This document shows positions 1-8,443 of a stretch of DNA of 64,000 nt, piece by piece. A program made the translations under genes and the position numbers. The notes below the pieces were generated by a model. That model saw only the letters and a program-made list of their open reading frames with translations. It was not told where the DNA came from and ran no database searches. The stretch comes from Chelatococcus composti (lineage in GTDB: Bacteria; Pseudomonadota; Alphaproteobacteria; Rhizobiales; Beijerinckiaceae). The stretch's first letter is position 1; the number at the start of each line of letters is the position of its first letter. The stretch lies in assembly GCF_014201415.1 (NCBI RefSeq), contig NZ_JACHEH010000001.1, positions 1-64,000 on the forward strand. The letters run 5' to 3'.

Positions 1-285
1 TCCGCTCATCAGCCTGCCCGCTGCGGCAAGCTGATCCGGCACAGTTCGGAAGGCACGGCGATCGCATAAGCTACACCACCTCTCGGGACATCATCCCACC
101 TCGTGCATTGCGGCGTCACGGCTTCATTGCGAAGAAGGGTCTCTTCGGGAGCAGGTGGTTTGCCTGCGCCCGCTCTTTCTCGCGCGTGGGCTGTACCTGG
201 CAGCTGCTCCCGGCGCAGTCGGTAGACGTTTTCCGGCGCGGTCGCCGATGCTATGCCTCGATATCAGGAATCATGTGAGGCGACG
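1..285. other. Window edge and region upstream of thyA; no gene supported
   Basis: This stretch contains no reading frame with recognisable protein features. One frame is open from base 1 and stops at about base 69, so the tail of a gene outside the window is possible but cannot be named. The thyA promoter should lie here, but I could not pick out convincing -35/-10 elements. Confidence 0.4.
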
Positions 286-1080
286 ATGCGCGCTTATCTC
301 GACCTGCTGCGTCGTGTGCTCGACGAGGGCGTGCGAAAGGACGATCGGACCGGCACGGGCACCCTGTCCGCCTTCGGTCACCAGATGCGGTTCGATCTCG
401 CCGAGGGGTTTCCGCTCGTCACCACCAAGAAGCTGCATCTGCGCTCGATCATTCACGAGCTGCTGTGGTTCCTGAAGGGCGACACAAATGTGCGCTACCT
501 GCAGGAGAACAAGGTCACCATCTGGGACGAGTGGGCTGACGAGAACGGCGACCTCGGCCCCGTCTACGGCAAGCAGTGGCGCGCGTGGGAGGGCGCCGAC
601 GGCCGGACCGTGGACCAGATCGCCTGGGTGGTGGACGAGATCCGCCGCAACCCCGATTCGCGACGCCTCGTGGTGTCGGCCTGGAACCCGGCCGAGCTCG
701 ACAGGATGGCGCTGGCGCCCTGCCACTGCCTCTTTCAGTTCCATGTGGCCAACGGGCGCCTGTCCTGCCAGCTCTACCAGCGATCGGCCGATGTCTTCCT
801 CGGCGTGCCCTTCAATATCGCGAGCTATGCTCTGCTGACGCACATGATGGCGCAGGTCACGGGACTCGTGCCCGGTGACTTCGTCCATTCCTTCGGCGAT
901 GCGCATCTTTATCTCAACCATCTTGACCAGGCGCGCGAGCAGCTCTCGCGAGAGCCGAGGCCGCTGCCGCGTCTGGTGCTGAATCCGGCCGTGCGCTCGA
1001 TCTTCGATTTCGCCTTCGAGGACATCCTGATCGAGGGCTACGATCCGCATCCCGCCATCAAGGCCCCCGTCGCCGTCTGA
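286..1080 (+). CDS. thyA: Thymidylate synthase ThyA
   Basis: Converts dUMP and methylene-tetrahydrofolate to dTMP and dihydrofolate in the cytoplasm. The frame is open from 253, but the ATG at 286 follows a GAGG ribosome site and gives 264 residues, exactly the length of the E. coli enzyme. It aligns with that enzyme almost end to end: RTGTGTLS near residue 22, FPLVTTKK, the catalytic [10 protein letters not shown] with Cys near 146, [20 protein letters not shown], and the C-terminal [14 protein letters not shown]. It leads a cluster with a GNAT gene and folA. FolA recycles the dihydrofolate that ThyA makes, so the pairing is functional. Identity is essentially certain. Confidence 0.98.
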   Translation: MRAYLDLLRRVLDEGVRKDDRTGTGTLSAFGHQMRFDLAEGFPLVTTKKLHLRSIIHELLWFLKGDTNVRYLQENKVTIWDEWADENGDLGPVYGKQWRAWEGADGRTVDQIAWVVDEIRRNPDSRRLVVSAWNPAELDRMALAPCHCLFQFHVANGRLSCQLYQRSADVFLGVPFNIASYALLTHMMAQVTGLVPGDFVHSFGDAHLYLNHLDQAREQLSREPRPLPRLVLNPAVRSIFDFAFEDILIEGYDPHPAIKAPVAV

Positions 1081-1118
1081 GGAGCCGCCCCGCGCGGTGC
1101 TGTCCGGAAGAAACCCCC

Positions 1119-1604
1119 ATGTCTCTCGTCATCCGTCCTGCACGTCCGGCCGACGTCGGCCTCGTCACGGCGCTCGTGCGCGAGCTTGCCGAATACGAGA
1201 AGCTGGCCCACGAGGTCGAGGCGACGGAGGGCCATTTCGAGGCGGCCCTCTTCGGACCCACCCCCCGCGTCTTCTGCGACATTGCCGAATGGGGCGGGGA
1301 GCCGGCGGGCTTCGCGCTCTGGTTCTACAATTTCTCGACCTTCCTCGGTCGCCACGGCATTTATCTCGAAGACCTGTTCGTGCGCCCGGCCTTCCGCGGC
1401 ATGGGCATCGGCAAGGCCCTCCTCGCGCATCTCGCCCGGCGCTGTGTCGCAGAGGGGTTGGGGCGCCTCGAGTGGTGGGTGCTCGACTGGAACGAGCCGG
1501 CCATAGGCTTCTACAAGCGACACGGCGCGCGCATGATGGACGAGTGGACCGTCTGCCGCGTCACCGGCGAGGCGCTGACGAAACTGGCGGAGGCGGCGCC
1601 GTGA
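1119..1604 (+). CDS. GNAT-family N-acetyltransferase
   Basis: 161 residues with a GNAT fold. The acetyl-CoA-binding motif A is visible as LFVRPAFRGMGIGKALL around residues 86-102, followed by the motif B-like WWVLDWNEPAIGFYKRHGA. This C-terminal pattern and the EYEKLAHEV segment near the N-terminus resemble diamine (spermidine/spermine-type) acetyltransferases, but the substrate cannot be read from sequence. The ATG follows GGAAGAAA. It lies 38 bases after thyA, and its TGA overlaps the GTG start of folA by four bases, so it is probably co-transcribed and translationally coupled with folA. Confidence 0.88.
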   Translation: MSLVIRPARPADVGLVTALVRELAEYEKLAHEVEATEGHFEAALFGPTPRVFCDIAEWGGEPAGFALWFYNFSTFLGRHGIYLEDLFVRPAFRGMGIGKALLAHLARRCVAEGLGRLEWWVLDWNEPAIGFYKRHGARMMDEWTVCRVTGEALTKLAEAAP

Positions 1605-2161
1605 GCACCTGCGCCCCCGTCTCGCTCGCCATCATTGTCGCGGCGGCGGACAACGGCGTCATCGGTCGGGACAACCGCCTTCTGTGGCGGCTGCGCACCG
1701 ACATGCGCCGCTTCCGCAGCCTGACGATGGGCCATCCTGTCCTGATGGGGCGCAAGACGTTCGAATCGATCGGCAAGCCTCTCCCAGGCCGCGAGACGAT
1801 CGTGCTCACGCGGGCGGGTGCGGACCTGCCGGCGGGCGTCATTCGGGCGTCCAGTCTCGAGGAGGCGCTGGCGCTCGGGCGCGAGGCGGCAGAGCGCCTC
1901 GGCGTCGGGCGGCTGATGGTGGCTGGCGGCGCGCAGGTCTATGCGGAGTGCCTGCCGCTGGCAGACGAGATCCTGCTCACCCGTGTCCATGCCTCGCCGG
2001 AGGGTGACGCCGTTTTCCCGGCGATCGACCCCGACCTCTTCGAGGAGACGGCCCGCGAGGCGCATCCGGCCGGCTCCGAGGACGAGCATGCGTTCACCTT
2101 CATCGATTACAAGCGCAAACGTGAACGGTCGCGGGAGGTTTCGGCCGCGGCGAACCGTTGA
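1601..2161 (+). CDS. folA: Dihydrofolate reductase FolA
   Basis: NADPH-dependent reduction of dihydrofolate, closing the cycle opened by ThyA. I place the start at GTG 1601, which overlaps the stop of the upstream GNAT gene (GTGA). This gives 186 residues and removes a long unrelated N-terminal extension. Family hallmarks are IIVAAADNGVIGRDNRLLWRL (residues ~10-30), MGRKTFESIGKPLPGRETIVLTR, and VAGGAQVYAECLPLADEILLTR. The usual LPW near the active site reads LLW here, a small departure. The last ~20 residues are basic and poorly conserved. Confidence 0.95.
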   Translation: MSTCAPVSLAIIVAAADNGVIGRDNRLLWRLRTDMRRFRSLTMGHPVLMGRKTFESIGKPLPGRETIVLTRAGADLPAGVIRASSLEEALALGREAAERLGVGRLMVAGGAQVYAECLPLADEILLTRVHASPEGDAVFPAIDPDLFEETAREAHPAGSEDEHAFTFIDYKRKRERSREVSAAANR

Positions 2162-2287
2162 CGTTTCGCTTTCCATTCCCCACTTCCGGCCTTGACAGGC
2201 CGGGGATGGACAACCCATCAACGCTGGCAGATCGTTGCAATGTTGCGGCTGCGGCCGCTCCCGGAAACAGGTGAGGAACGTCTCAGC

Positions 2288-3433
2288 ATGCCTTGGAGCA
2301 ACCAGAGCGGCGGTCCGTGGGGCCAGAGGCCCGGCGGTCCGTGGGGTACGGGACCGCAGGGCGGTGGGGGCAGTAACCCTCCGGACCTCGAGGAATTGCT
2401 CCGGCGCAGCCAGGACCGCCTGAAGACGATGCTGCCGGGTGGCGGCATGGGCGGACGGGGCATCGCGTTCATCGTGCTGGGTGCCGTCCTGCTCTGGCTG
2501 GCGACGGGCTTCTACACGGTGCGGCCCAACGAGGTGGGCCTCAACCTCATCTTCGGCAAGTATGTGGGCAAGACCAACGAGGGCCTGCGCTACAACCTGC
2601 CATATCCCATCGGTACGGTGCTGAAGCCCGAGGTCACCACCGTCAACACCATCGAGGTGGGCATGCGCACGGGCGACACCTCGCGCCGTGTCTCGGCCAG
2701 CCGTGAGGTGCCGGAAGAGAGCCTGATGCTGACGGGCGACGAGAACATCGTCGACATCAACTTCGCCGTTCAGTGGCAGATCGACCCGGCGCGGCCTGAG
2801 GACTACGTCTTCAACCTGCAGAACCCCGATGCCGCCATCAAGGCCGTGGCGGAGAGCGCCATGCGCGAGGTCGTGGGCCGGCGCAACATCCAGAGCGTTC
2901 TGACGACGGACCGTGTTGCCATCGAGGGCGAGGTCCGCCAGCTCATGCAGGAGACGCTCGACAGCTACGGCGCGGGTGTGCAGGTCCGCCTCGTGCAGCT
3001 TCAGAAGGTCGACCCGCCGCAGCAGGTCATCGATGCCTTTCGCGACGTGCAGGCGGCCCGGCAGGACCAGGACCGCATGCGCAACGAGGCCGAGACCTAC
3101 GCGAGCCGCATCGTGCCCGAGGCCCGCGGCCAGGCGGCGCAGATCCTGCAGTCCGCCGAGGCCTATCGCGAGCGCGTCGTGGCCGAGGCGCAGGGCGCGG
3201 CCTCCCGCTTCATCCAGGTCTACGAGTCCTATCGCGCCGCGCCCGAGCTGACGCGTGAGCGCATCTTCCTCGAAACCATGGAGCGCGTGCTGGGCGGCAT
3301 GGACAAGGTGATCATCGACCAGAAGGAGGGTGGCCAAGGCGTGCTGCCGTATCTGCCGCTGAACGAGCTCATGCGGTCGCAGCCGCAACAGCCGCAGACG
3401 CGCGGCAATTCGCAGCAGGGAGCGGCCCGATGA
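2288..3433 (+). CDS. hflK: HflK, FtsH-protease modulator (SPFH/band 7)
   Basis: Forms a membrane complex with HflC that encloses and modulates the AAA protease FtsH. The start at ATG 2288 follows GTGAGG and yields 381 residues. The N-terminus is a Gly/Pro/Trp-rich tail with a repeated GGPWG unit (residues ~8-28), typical of HflK. One transmembrane segment follows at about 57-79, then the SPFH domain (VRPNEVGLNLIFGKYVG onward), a coiled-coil helix rich in Ala/Glu/Arg, and a Gln-rich tail. The stop overlaps hflC by four bases (ATGA), so the two subunits are coupled. Confidence 0.96.
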   Translation: MPWSNQSGGPWGQRPGGPWGTGPQGGGGSNPPDLEELLRRSQDRLKTMLPGGGMGGRGIAFIVLGAVLLWLATGFYTVRPNEVGLNLIFGKYVGKTNEGLRYNLPYPIGTVLKPEVTTVNTIEVGMRTGDTSRRVSASREVPEESLMLTGDENIVDINFAVQWQIDPARPEDYVFNLQNPDAAIKAVAESAMREVVGRRNIQSVLTTDRVAIEGEVRQLMQETLDSYGAGVQVRLVQLQKVDPPQQVIDAFRDVQAARQDQDRMRNEAETYASRIVPEARGQAAQILQSAEAYRERVVAEAQGAASRFIQVYESYRAAPELTRERIFLETMERVLGGMDKVIIDQKEGGQGVLPYLPLNELMRSQPQQPQTRGNSQQGAAR

Positions 3434-4383
3434 ACGGTAACGTCTGGAAGATGGGCGGCCTCATCCTCGCCGTCGTCGCCGCCATTCTCGTCTACGCCTC
3501 GACTTTCGTCGTCTATCAGACGCAGTCGGCCCTGGTGCTGCGCTTCGGTGGCGTGCGCAACGTCATCACGGAGCCGGGGCTCTATTTCAAGGTCCCGCTG
3601 GTCGAGAACGTCGTCTACGTTGACAAGCGCGTGCTCGACCTCGACCTGTCGGAGCAGGAGGTCATCGCCGCTGACCAGAAGCGTCTCGTCGTCGATGCCT
3701 TCACGCGCTACCGCATCACCGACCCGGTGCGCTTCTACCAGACGGTGAACAACGTCGCAGGCGCCAACCTGCGCCTCGGCAACATCGTCAACTCCACGGC
3801 CCGTGCCGTGCTCGCGGATGCGACCTTCACCGACATCGTGCGCGAGAAGCGCGCCGCGCTGATGCGCGAGATCCGCGACGACGTGAATGCCCAGGCGCAG
3901 GGCTTCGGCATCAGCGTCGTCGACGTGCGTCTGCGCCGCGTGGACCTGCCGCAGGCCAACAGCCAGGCGGTGTACCAGCGCATGCAGACGGAGCGTCAGC
4001 GCGAGGCCGCGGACATCCGCGCCAACGGCTCGCAGATTGCACAGAGCATCCGCGCCCGCGCGGACCGCGACGTGGTGGTGATCAAGGCCGAGGCCGACCG
4101 CAAGGCGCAGGAGCTGCGCGGCCAGGGCGACGCCGAGAGCAACCGCATCTTCGCCGAGGCTTACGGGCGCGATCCGGACTTCTTCGCCTTCTACCGCTCG
4201 ATGCAGGCCTACGAGACGAGCTTGCGGGCTTCGGACACGCGGCTCGTGCTGGCGCCGGAAACAGACTTTTTCCGCTACTTCGGCAACGCCTTCGGCCGCA
4301 ATTCCACTCCGGCCCGGGGCGGTCAGTCGCCTGCGCCGCAGCAGCCCGCGCCCGGTCCGCAGTCGAGCCTGGCCACTCCCTGA
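3430..4383 (+). CDS. hflC: HflC, FtsH-protease modulator (SPFH/band 7)
   Basis: Partner of HflK in the periplasm-facing SPFH cage around FtsH. 317 residues, with a signal-anchor helix at about 9-27 (GLILAVVAAILVYASTFVV), then the SPFH domain (LRFGGVRNVITEPGLYFKVPLVENVVYVDKRVLDLD) and a long helical region ending in EAYGRDPDFFAFYRSMQAYE, the conserved HflC end. The C-terminus is a Pro/Gln-rich tail. It starts inside the hflK stop codon. Confidence 0.96.
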   Translation: MNGNVWKMGGLILAVVAAILVYASTFVVYQTQSALVLRFGGVRNVITEPGLYFKVPLVENVVYVDKRVLDLDLSEQEVIAADQKRLVVDAFTRYRITDPVRFYQTVNNVAGANLRLGNIVNSTARAVLADATFTDIVREKRAALMREIRDDVNAQAQGFGISVVDVRLRRVDLPQANSQAVYQRMQTERQREAADIRANGSQIAQSIRARADRDVVVIKAEADRKAQELRGQGDAESNRIFAEAYGRDPDFFAFYRSMQAYETSLRASDTRLVLAPETDFFRYFGNAFGRNSTPARGGQSPAPQQPAPGPQSSLATP

Positions 4384-4410
4384 CGGTGCGAACGAGGGGG
4401 GCGCTGTGGC

Positions 4411-4605
4411 ATGACGGATTTTCTCGCAGCGCTCGGCCTCGTGTTGGCTATCGAGGGACTCATCTTCGCGGCCTTCCCGAGCGCGGCCAAGCGGGCGCTG
4501 GCGGAGGCCGCCGAGGCGCCCGTCGAGCGCATGCGGATCGTCGGCATCGTCTCGGCGATCGTCGGGGTCATCGTCATCTGGTGTGTGCGGTGGGGCGGCT
4601 GGTAA
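4411..4605 (+). CDS. Small membrane protein, DUF2065 (YjeT-like)
   Basis: 64 residues with two predicted transmembrane helices: residues ~4-21 (LAALGLVLAIEGLIFAAF) and ~42-62 (RIVGIVSAIVGVIVIWCVRWGG). The pattern of a short loop with a conserved PER/VERMR-type segment between helices matches DUF2065, a family habitually found next to hflC. It lies 27 bases after hflC and before the Deg protease, so a role in the same membrane quality-control module is an inference from position. No biochemical function is established that I can name. Confidence 0.85.
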   Translation: MTDFLAALGLVLAIEGLIFAAFPSAAKRALAEAAEAPVERMRIVGIVSAIVGVIVIWCVRWGGW

Positions 4606-4828
4606 GGCCGGTTCCTCCGCGCCGGACAGGTGGCGGTTGCCGAGGCCGGCCCTGCGCCGGAGCCTTGCGACGGAGGGCGCAATCACGCACAGTTGCGCGT
4701 GCGAGCCGCTGTTCCGCCGTAATTGAAGACTGAAACCTCGCAGACCGGAGGGGGCGGCGGTGCGGGCCGCCGCCGGGCAACCAGTGACGGGTGGCGCAGG
4801 CCAGCGCCCCCAGGGAACGAGGATCACA

Positions 4829-6310
4829 ATGACATTTCTTCCGCCCATTCCACGCGCTCTCGGCGGCACGGGGCTGCGGCGCGCGTTCTCCGCCATCGCG
4901 GTGGCGGCCATCATGGCCGTGCAGCTTCCGGCCGCCGCTTTCGCTCGCGGACCGGAATCGCTGGCCGATGTCGCGCAGGAGGTCATCGACGCTGTGGTGA
5001 ACATCTCGGCCTCGACGACCGTGGAGACGCGTGGCCCGACCTTTCCCCAGCTGCCGCCCGGTACGCCGTTCGAGGATCTGTTCGAGGAGTTCTTCAACCG
5101 GCGCGGCCAGGGTGACGCGCCGCGTCAGCAGCGCCGCTCCAACTCGCTCGGCTCCGGGTTCGTCATCGATCCCCAGGGCATCATCGTCACCAACAACCAC
5201 GTCATCGGTGAGGCCAACGACATCACCGTCGTCTTCACCGACGGCAGCAAGCTGAAGGCGGAGATCGTCGGCAGGGACAGCAAGCTCGACCTCGCCGTGC
5301 TCAGGGTGAAGCCCGACAAGCCGCTGAAGGCCGTGCGCTTCGGTGATTCCGAGGCGCTGCGTATCGGCGATTGGGTGCTCGCCATCGGCAACCCCTTCGG
5401 TCTCGGCGGCTCCGTGTCGGCCGGCATCGTGTCCGCCAACAAGCGCGACATCGATTCCTCGGCCTTCGGCAACTACATCCAGACCGACGCCGCCATCAAC
5501 AAGGGCAACTCGGGTGGCCCGCTGTTCAACATGAACGGCGAGGTCATCGGCATTAACACCGCCATCCTGTCGCCCACCGGCGGCTCGGTCGGCATCGGCT
5601 TCGCCGTGCCGTCGTCGCTCGCCGAACCCACGATCCGCCAGCTCATCGAGTTCGGCGAGACGCGCCGCGGCTGGCTCGGCGTGCGCATCCAGAACGTCGA
5701 CGACGCCACGGCCGAGGCTCTGGGCCTCGACAAGGCGCGCGGCGCCCTCGTTGCGGGTGTCGACGAGAAGGGCCCGTCCAAATCCGCCGGCATCGAGGTC
5801 GGCGATGTGATCGTCTCCTTTGACGGCAAGCCGGTGGCCCAGTCGCGCGATCTGCCGCTGATGGTGGCGCAGACGCCGGTCGGCAAGGAAGTCGACGTGG
5901 TCGTCATCCGCAAGGGCAAGGAGGAGACCAGGCGCGTCAAGCTCGGCCGCCTCGAGGAGGCGACGGACGAGTCCTCCCCGAGCCAGGGCGGACAGAGCGA
6001 GAAGCCGGCCGTCAGCCAGGTGCTGGGCCTCGAGCTGTCGAGCCTCAACGGCATGCTGCGCCAGCGCTACAACATCAAGGAAGACGTCAAGGGCGTGGTC
6101 GTTACCCGCGTCGATCCCAACTCGGCCGCTGCCGACAAGCGCATCCAGCCCGGTGACGTGATCGTCGAGGTAAACCAGGAGCCGGTGGCGAGCCCGCGGG
6201 ATGTGACCAAGCGCATCGAGGCCGTGAAGAAGGAGGGCAAGAAGTCGGTTCTTCTGCTCGTCTCTTCCGCCCAAGGAGAGGTGCGTTTCGTGGCGCTGAG
6301 CCTGCAGTGA
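4829..6310 (+). CDS. degP: Periplasmic Do-type serine protease/chaperone (DegP/HtrA)
   Basis: Degrades or refolds misfolded envelope proteins. The frame is open from 4760; ATG 4829 after GAGGA gives 493 residues with an export signal at about 15-40 (hydrophobic AIAVAAIMAVQLPAAAFA). The trypsin-like domain has His in TNNHVIG (~123), Asp in KLDLAVLRV (~153) and Ser in NKGNSGGPLFN (~227). Two PDZ domains follow, about 285-375 (RRGWLGVRIQ) and 405-490 (VKGVVVTRVDPNSAA). It ends the hflKC-DUF2065 block and is followed by a strong terminator. Confidence 0.96.
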   Translation: MTFLPPIPRALGGTGLRRAFSAIAVAAIMAVQLPAAAFARGPESLADVAQEVIDAVVNISASTTVETRGPTFPQLPPGTPFEDLFEEFFNRRGQGDAPRQQRRSNSLGSGFVIDPQGIIVTNNHVIGEANDITVVFTDGSKLKAEIVGRDSKLDLAVLRVKPDKPLKAVRFGDSEALRIGDWVLAIGNPFGLGGSVSAGIVSANKRDIDSSAFGNYIQTDAAINKGNSGGPLFNMNGEVIGINTAILSPTGGSVGIGFAVPSSLAEPTIRQLIEFGETRRGWLGVRIQNVDDATAEALGLDKARGALVAGVDEKGPSKSAGIEVGDVIVSFDGKPVAQSRDLPLMVAQTPVGKEVDVVVIRKGKEETRRVKLGRLEEATDESSPSQGGQSEKPAVSQVLGLELSSLNGMLRQRYNIKEDVKGVVVTRVDPNSAAADKRIQPGDVIVEVNQEPVASPRDVTKRIEAVKKEGKKSVLLLVSSAQGEVRFVALSLQ

Positions 6311-6331
6311 GCCGGCCACGTTCTGAAGCAA

Positions 6332-6363
6332 AAGGGGCGGCCCTCGGGCCGCCCTTTCGTTTT
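6332..6363 (+). terminator. Rho-independent terminator after degP
   Basis: A GGGCGGCCC / GGGCCGCCC stem with a two-base TC loop region is followed by TTTCGTTTT. It sits 20 bases after the degP stop and just before the convergent serB stop, so it may serve both strands. Confidence 0.85.
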
Positions 6364-6367
6364 GGCC

Positions 6368-7267
6368 TCAGTCCACGAACTCGTCGCGGCGGTAGCCCTG
6401 CAGATAGAGGAGGGCGCTGAGGTCGCCGTGGTCGATGCGGGCATGGGCGGCGGCGGCCACTGCGGGCTTCGCGTGGAAGGCGACGCCGAGCCCCGCTTCG
6501 CCGAGCATGGCGAGGTCGTTGGCGCCGTCACCCACGGCAAGCGTCTCGCTGTCGGCGAGGTTGAAGCGGGCCCGCAGCTCGCGCAGCGTCGCAAGCTTGG
6601 CCTCGCGCCCGAGGATGGGCTCCTCCACCCGGCCGGCGAGGATGCCGTTCTCCTCGACGAGGCGGTTGGAGCGATGCTCGTGAAAGCCGATGCGGGAGGC
6701 GATGGGGCCGGTGAACAGGGTGAAGCCGCCGGATACCAGGCAGGTGTAGGCTCCCTGCGCGCGCATGGTGCGCACAAGCGCGGTGCCGCCCGGCGTCAGC
6801 GTGATGCGCTCGGCAATGATGCGGTCGATGGCGGAGACGGGCAGGCCGCCGAGAAGCGCGACACGTTCGCGCAGGGCAGGCTCGAACGGCAGCTCGCCGC
6901 GCATGGCCCGCTCCGTGATGGCTGACACCTGGGCCTTGAGGCCCACCATGTCGGCAAGCTCGTCGATGCATTCCTGCCCGATCATGGTTGAATCCATGTC
7001 GGCCAGGAACAGGCGCTTGCGCCGTCCGGCGCGCGGCTGCACGACGATGTCGACGGGCGCATCGCCGAGCGCCTCGCGCAGGCTCGCCGCGGCATCGACG
7101 CCCTCGCGCGGGGAGAAGGGGATGTCGGCCGCCACGCCTTCGTCCAGCCAGACGGGCGCCGAGCCTGCCCCGAGGTGCCGGGCAGCCGCCTCGACGAGAT
7201 CTTGGCTGAGGACGGGCGTGGCCGGATTGGTTATGAGAGTGGCGACGTGGGTCAGGGTCTCAGTCAT
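6368..7267 (-). CDS. serB: Phosphoserine phosphatase SerB
   Basis: Last step of serine synthesis, hydrolysing O-phosphoserine. 299 residues. The N-terminal ~80 residues form the variable regulatory-type region. The HAD catalytic core starts with [18 protein letters not shown], where Asp90 and Asp92 are nucleophile and acid/base, continues with [18 protein letters not shown] (motif II Ser/Gly), and has the metal-binding [24 protein letters not shown] near 248-270. It is transcribed away from miaA and its ATG lies about 15 bases from the miaA start, so the serB promoter must overlap miaA coding sequence. Confidence 0.96.
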   Translation of the reverse strand: MTETLTHVATLITNPATPVLSQDLVEAAARHLGAGSAPVWLDEGVAADIPFSPREGVDAAASLREALGDAPVDIVVQPRAGRRKRLFLADMDSTMIGQECIDELADMVGLKAQVSAITERAMRGELPFEPALRERVALLGGLPVSAIDRIIAERITLTPGGTALVRTMRAQGAYTCLVSGGFTLFTGPIASRIGFHEHRSNRLVEENGILAGRVEEPILGREAKLATLRELRARFNLADSETLAVGDGANDLAMLGEAGLGVAFHAKPAVAAAAHARIDHGDLSALLYLQGYRRDEFVD

Positions 7268-7281
7268 TGCCGGAGAAGATC

Positions 7282-8235
7282 GTGACGGAAAGGATGCGAG
7301 CCGTCCTCATCGCAGGGCCGACGGCTTCCGGCAAGTCCGCATTGGCGATCGCCCTCGCGCAGGAGCACGGCGGCATCGTCGTCAATGCCGATTCGATGCA
7401 GGTCTACGAGGACCTCAGGATCATCACCGCCCGGCCGACCGAGGCCGAGGAGGCGATGGTGCCGCACCGGCTCTACGGCCATGTGGATGGCGCGGTGAAC
7501 TATTCCGTCGGGCGCTATCTCGCCGACGCCGCGACGGTGCTGGCGGAGGCGCGGGCGAAGGGCAGAATGCCCATCTTCGTCGGCGGCACGGGGCTCTACT
7601 TCAAGGCCCTCTGCGAGGGGCTGTCGGAGATCCCGCCTGTGCCGGACGAGGTGCGGGCGGCGGTGCGCGCCGCGGCAGAGGGCAGGGAGACGCCGCTGCT
7701 CTATGCCGATCTTGCGGCGCGTGACCCCGTCACTGCCGCGCGCCTCAACCCGACCGACCGGCTGCGTATCCTGCGTGCCCTGGAGGTTTTTGCGGCGACG
7801 GGCCGGCCCATCGTGAGCTTCCATGGCCGGCGCGGACGTCCGCTCCTCTCGGGCTGGCGCCTCGGAAAGTACTTCCTCGCACCCGAGCGAGCGGCGCTCT
7901 TTGCGCGCATCGACCGCCGCTTCTCGGCGATGATGGAGGCGGGGGCGCTCGAGGAGGTGAGGGCGCTCGCCGCGCGCGGGCTCGATCCGGCCCTGCCGGT
8001 GATGCGGGCTCACGGCGTGCCCTGGCTGATCCGTCACATCCGCGGCGAAGTGAGCCTGGAGGAGGCAGTCGGCAAGGCGCAGGCGGACACGCGCCATTAT
8101 GCCAAGCGGCAGTTCACTTGGGTGCGTCACCAGCTGCCGGATTTCGCCTGGCTCGCGCCGGAAGTGGCCGAGGACGCGATCGGCGAGGCTCTGCGGGGCG
8201 CAGATCCTGCCGATGAGCAGCGATCTTCTGCTTGA
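7282..8235 (+). CDS. miaA: tRNA dimethylallyltransferase MiaA
   Basis: Transfers an isopentenyl group to A37 of tRNAs reading UNN codons. The P-loop GPTASGKS is at residues 12-19, followed by INADSMQVY-type [17 protein letters not shown] (substrate entry) and [11 protein letters not shown]. The C-terminal [10 protein letters not shown] segment is the family signature. I choose GTG 7282, preceded by GGAGAAG at proper spacing (317 residues). A TTG at 7267 and an ATG at 7294 are also in frame. It diverges from serB with barely any intergenic space and precedes ilvB. Confidence 0.95.
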   Translation: MTERMRAVLIAGPTASGKSALAIALAQEHGGIVVNADSMQVYEDLRIITARPTEAEEAMVPHRLYGHVDGAVNYSVGRYLADAATVLAEARAKGRMPIFVGGTGLYFKALCEGLSEIPPVPDEVRAAVRAAAEGRETPLLYADLAARDPVTAARLNPTDRLRILRALEVFAATGRPIVSFHGRRGRPLLSGWRLGKYFLAPERAALFARIDRRFSAMMEAGALEEVRALAARGLDPALPVMRAHGVPWLIRHIRGEVSLEEAVGKAQADTRHYAKRQFTWVRHQLPDFAWLAPEVAEDAIGEALRGADPADEQRSSA

Positions 8236-8260
8236 CCGGCTGGCGAGCCTCGTTTAGCGT
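8232..8260 (+). promoter_or_regulatory. Candidate promoter of the ilvB leader
   Basis: TTGACC, a 17-base spacer and TAGCGT form a plausible sigma-70-type promoter. It begins just inside the end of miaA and would start RNA about 25-30 bases before the leader peptide ATG. Assignment is by eye only. Confidence 0.5.
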
Positions 8261-8293
8261 GCCCGCCACAGACGTGGAAGGAACGTGCGGCTT

Positions 8294-8344
8294 ATGCGCG
8301 CAATTCTTATTGTAACGGGGGCGCCATCGACGGAGCGGAGATGA
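8294..8344 (+). CDS. ilvB attenuator leader peptide (MRAILIVTGAPSTERR)
   Basis: A 16-codon reading frame, preceded by GGAAGGA, encodes ILIV in succession (ATT CTT ATT GTA) between a promoter and a U-tract hairpin ahead of ilvB. Clustered Ile/Leu/Val codons are the hallmark of ribosome-mediated attenuation of branched-chain amino acid operons, known in alphaproteobacteria. When charged tRNAs are scarce, the ribosome should stall at codons 4-7 and prevent the terminator at 8372 from forming. The peptide itself need have no other function. Confidence 0.85.
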   Translation: MRAILIVTGAPSTERR

Positions 8345-8394
8345 TCCGCAGGTCCGGCTGGTGGCGCATGCAGGGTCCTTCGGGGCCCTTTTTT
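8321..8394 (+). promoter_or_regulatory. ilvB transcription attenuator with terminator hairpin
   Basis: The terminator is AGGGTCC, a TTCG tetraloop, then GGGCCCT (8372-8389), followed by a run of T to 8394. Upstream, GCGCCA (8321) can pair with TGGCGC (8362), enclosing a smaller GCGGA/TCCGC hairpin around the leader stop codon. This is the pause/protector arrangement expected of an attenuator. I could not identify the antiterminator pairing with certainty. Confidence 0.8.
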
Positions 8395-8443
8395 ATTGCC
8401 CCCGGTCCGACCCGTCCGGCCACGCCGAGGAACGGAGAAGACG

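Noticed and set aside
1511-3388. Long minus-strand frame opposite folA and hflK
   Set aside because: Antisense to two clear genes, His/Arg/Leu/Asp-rich composition typical of GC-rich shadow frames, no family motif.
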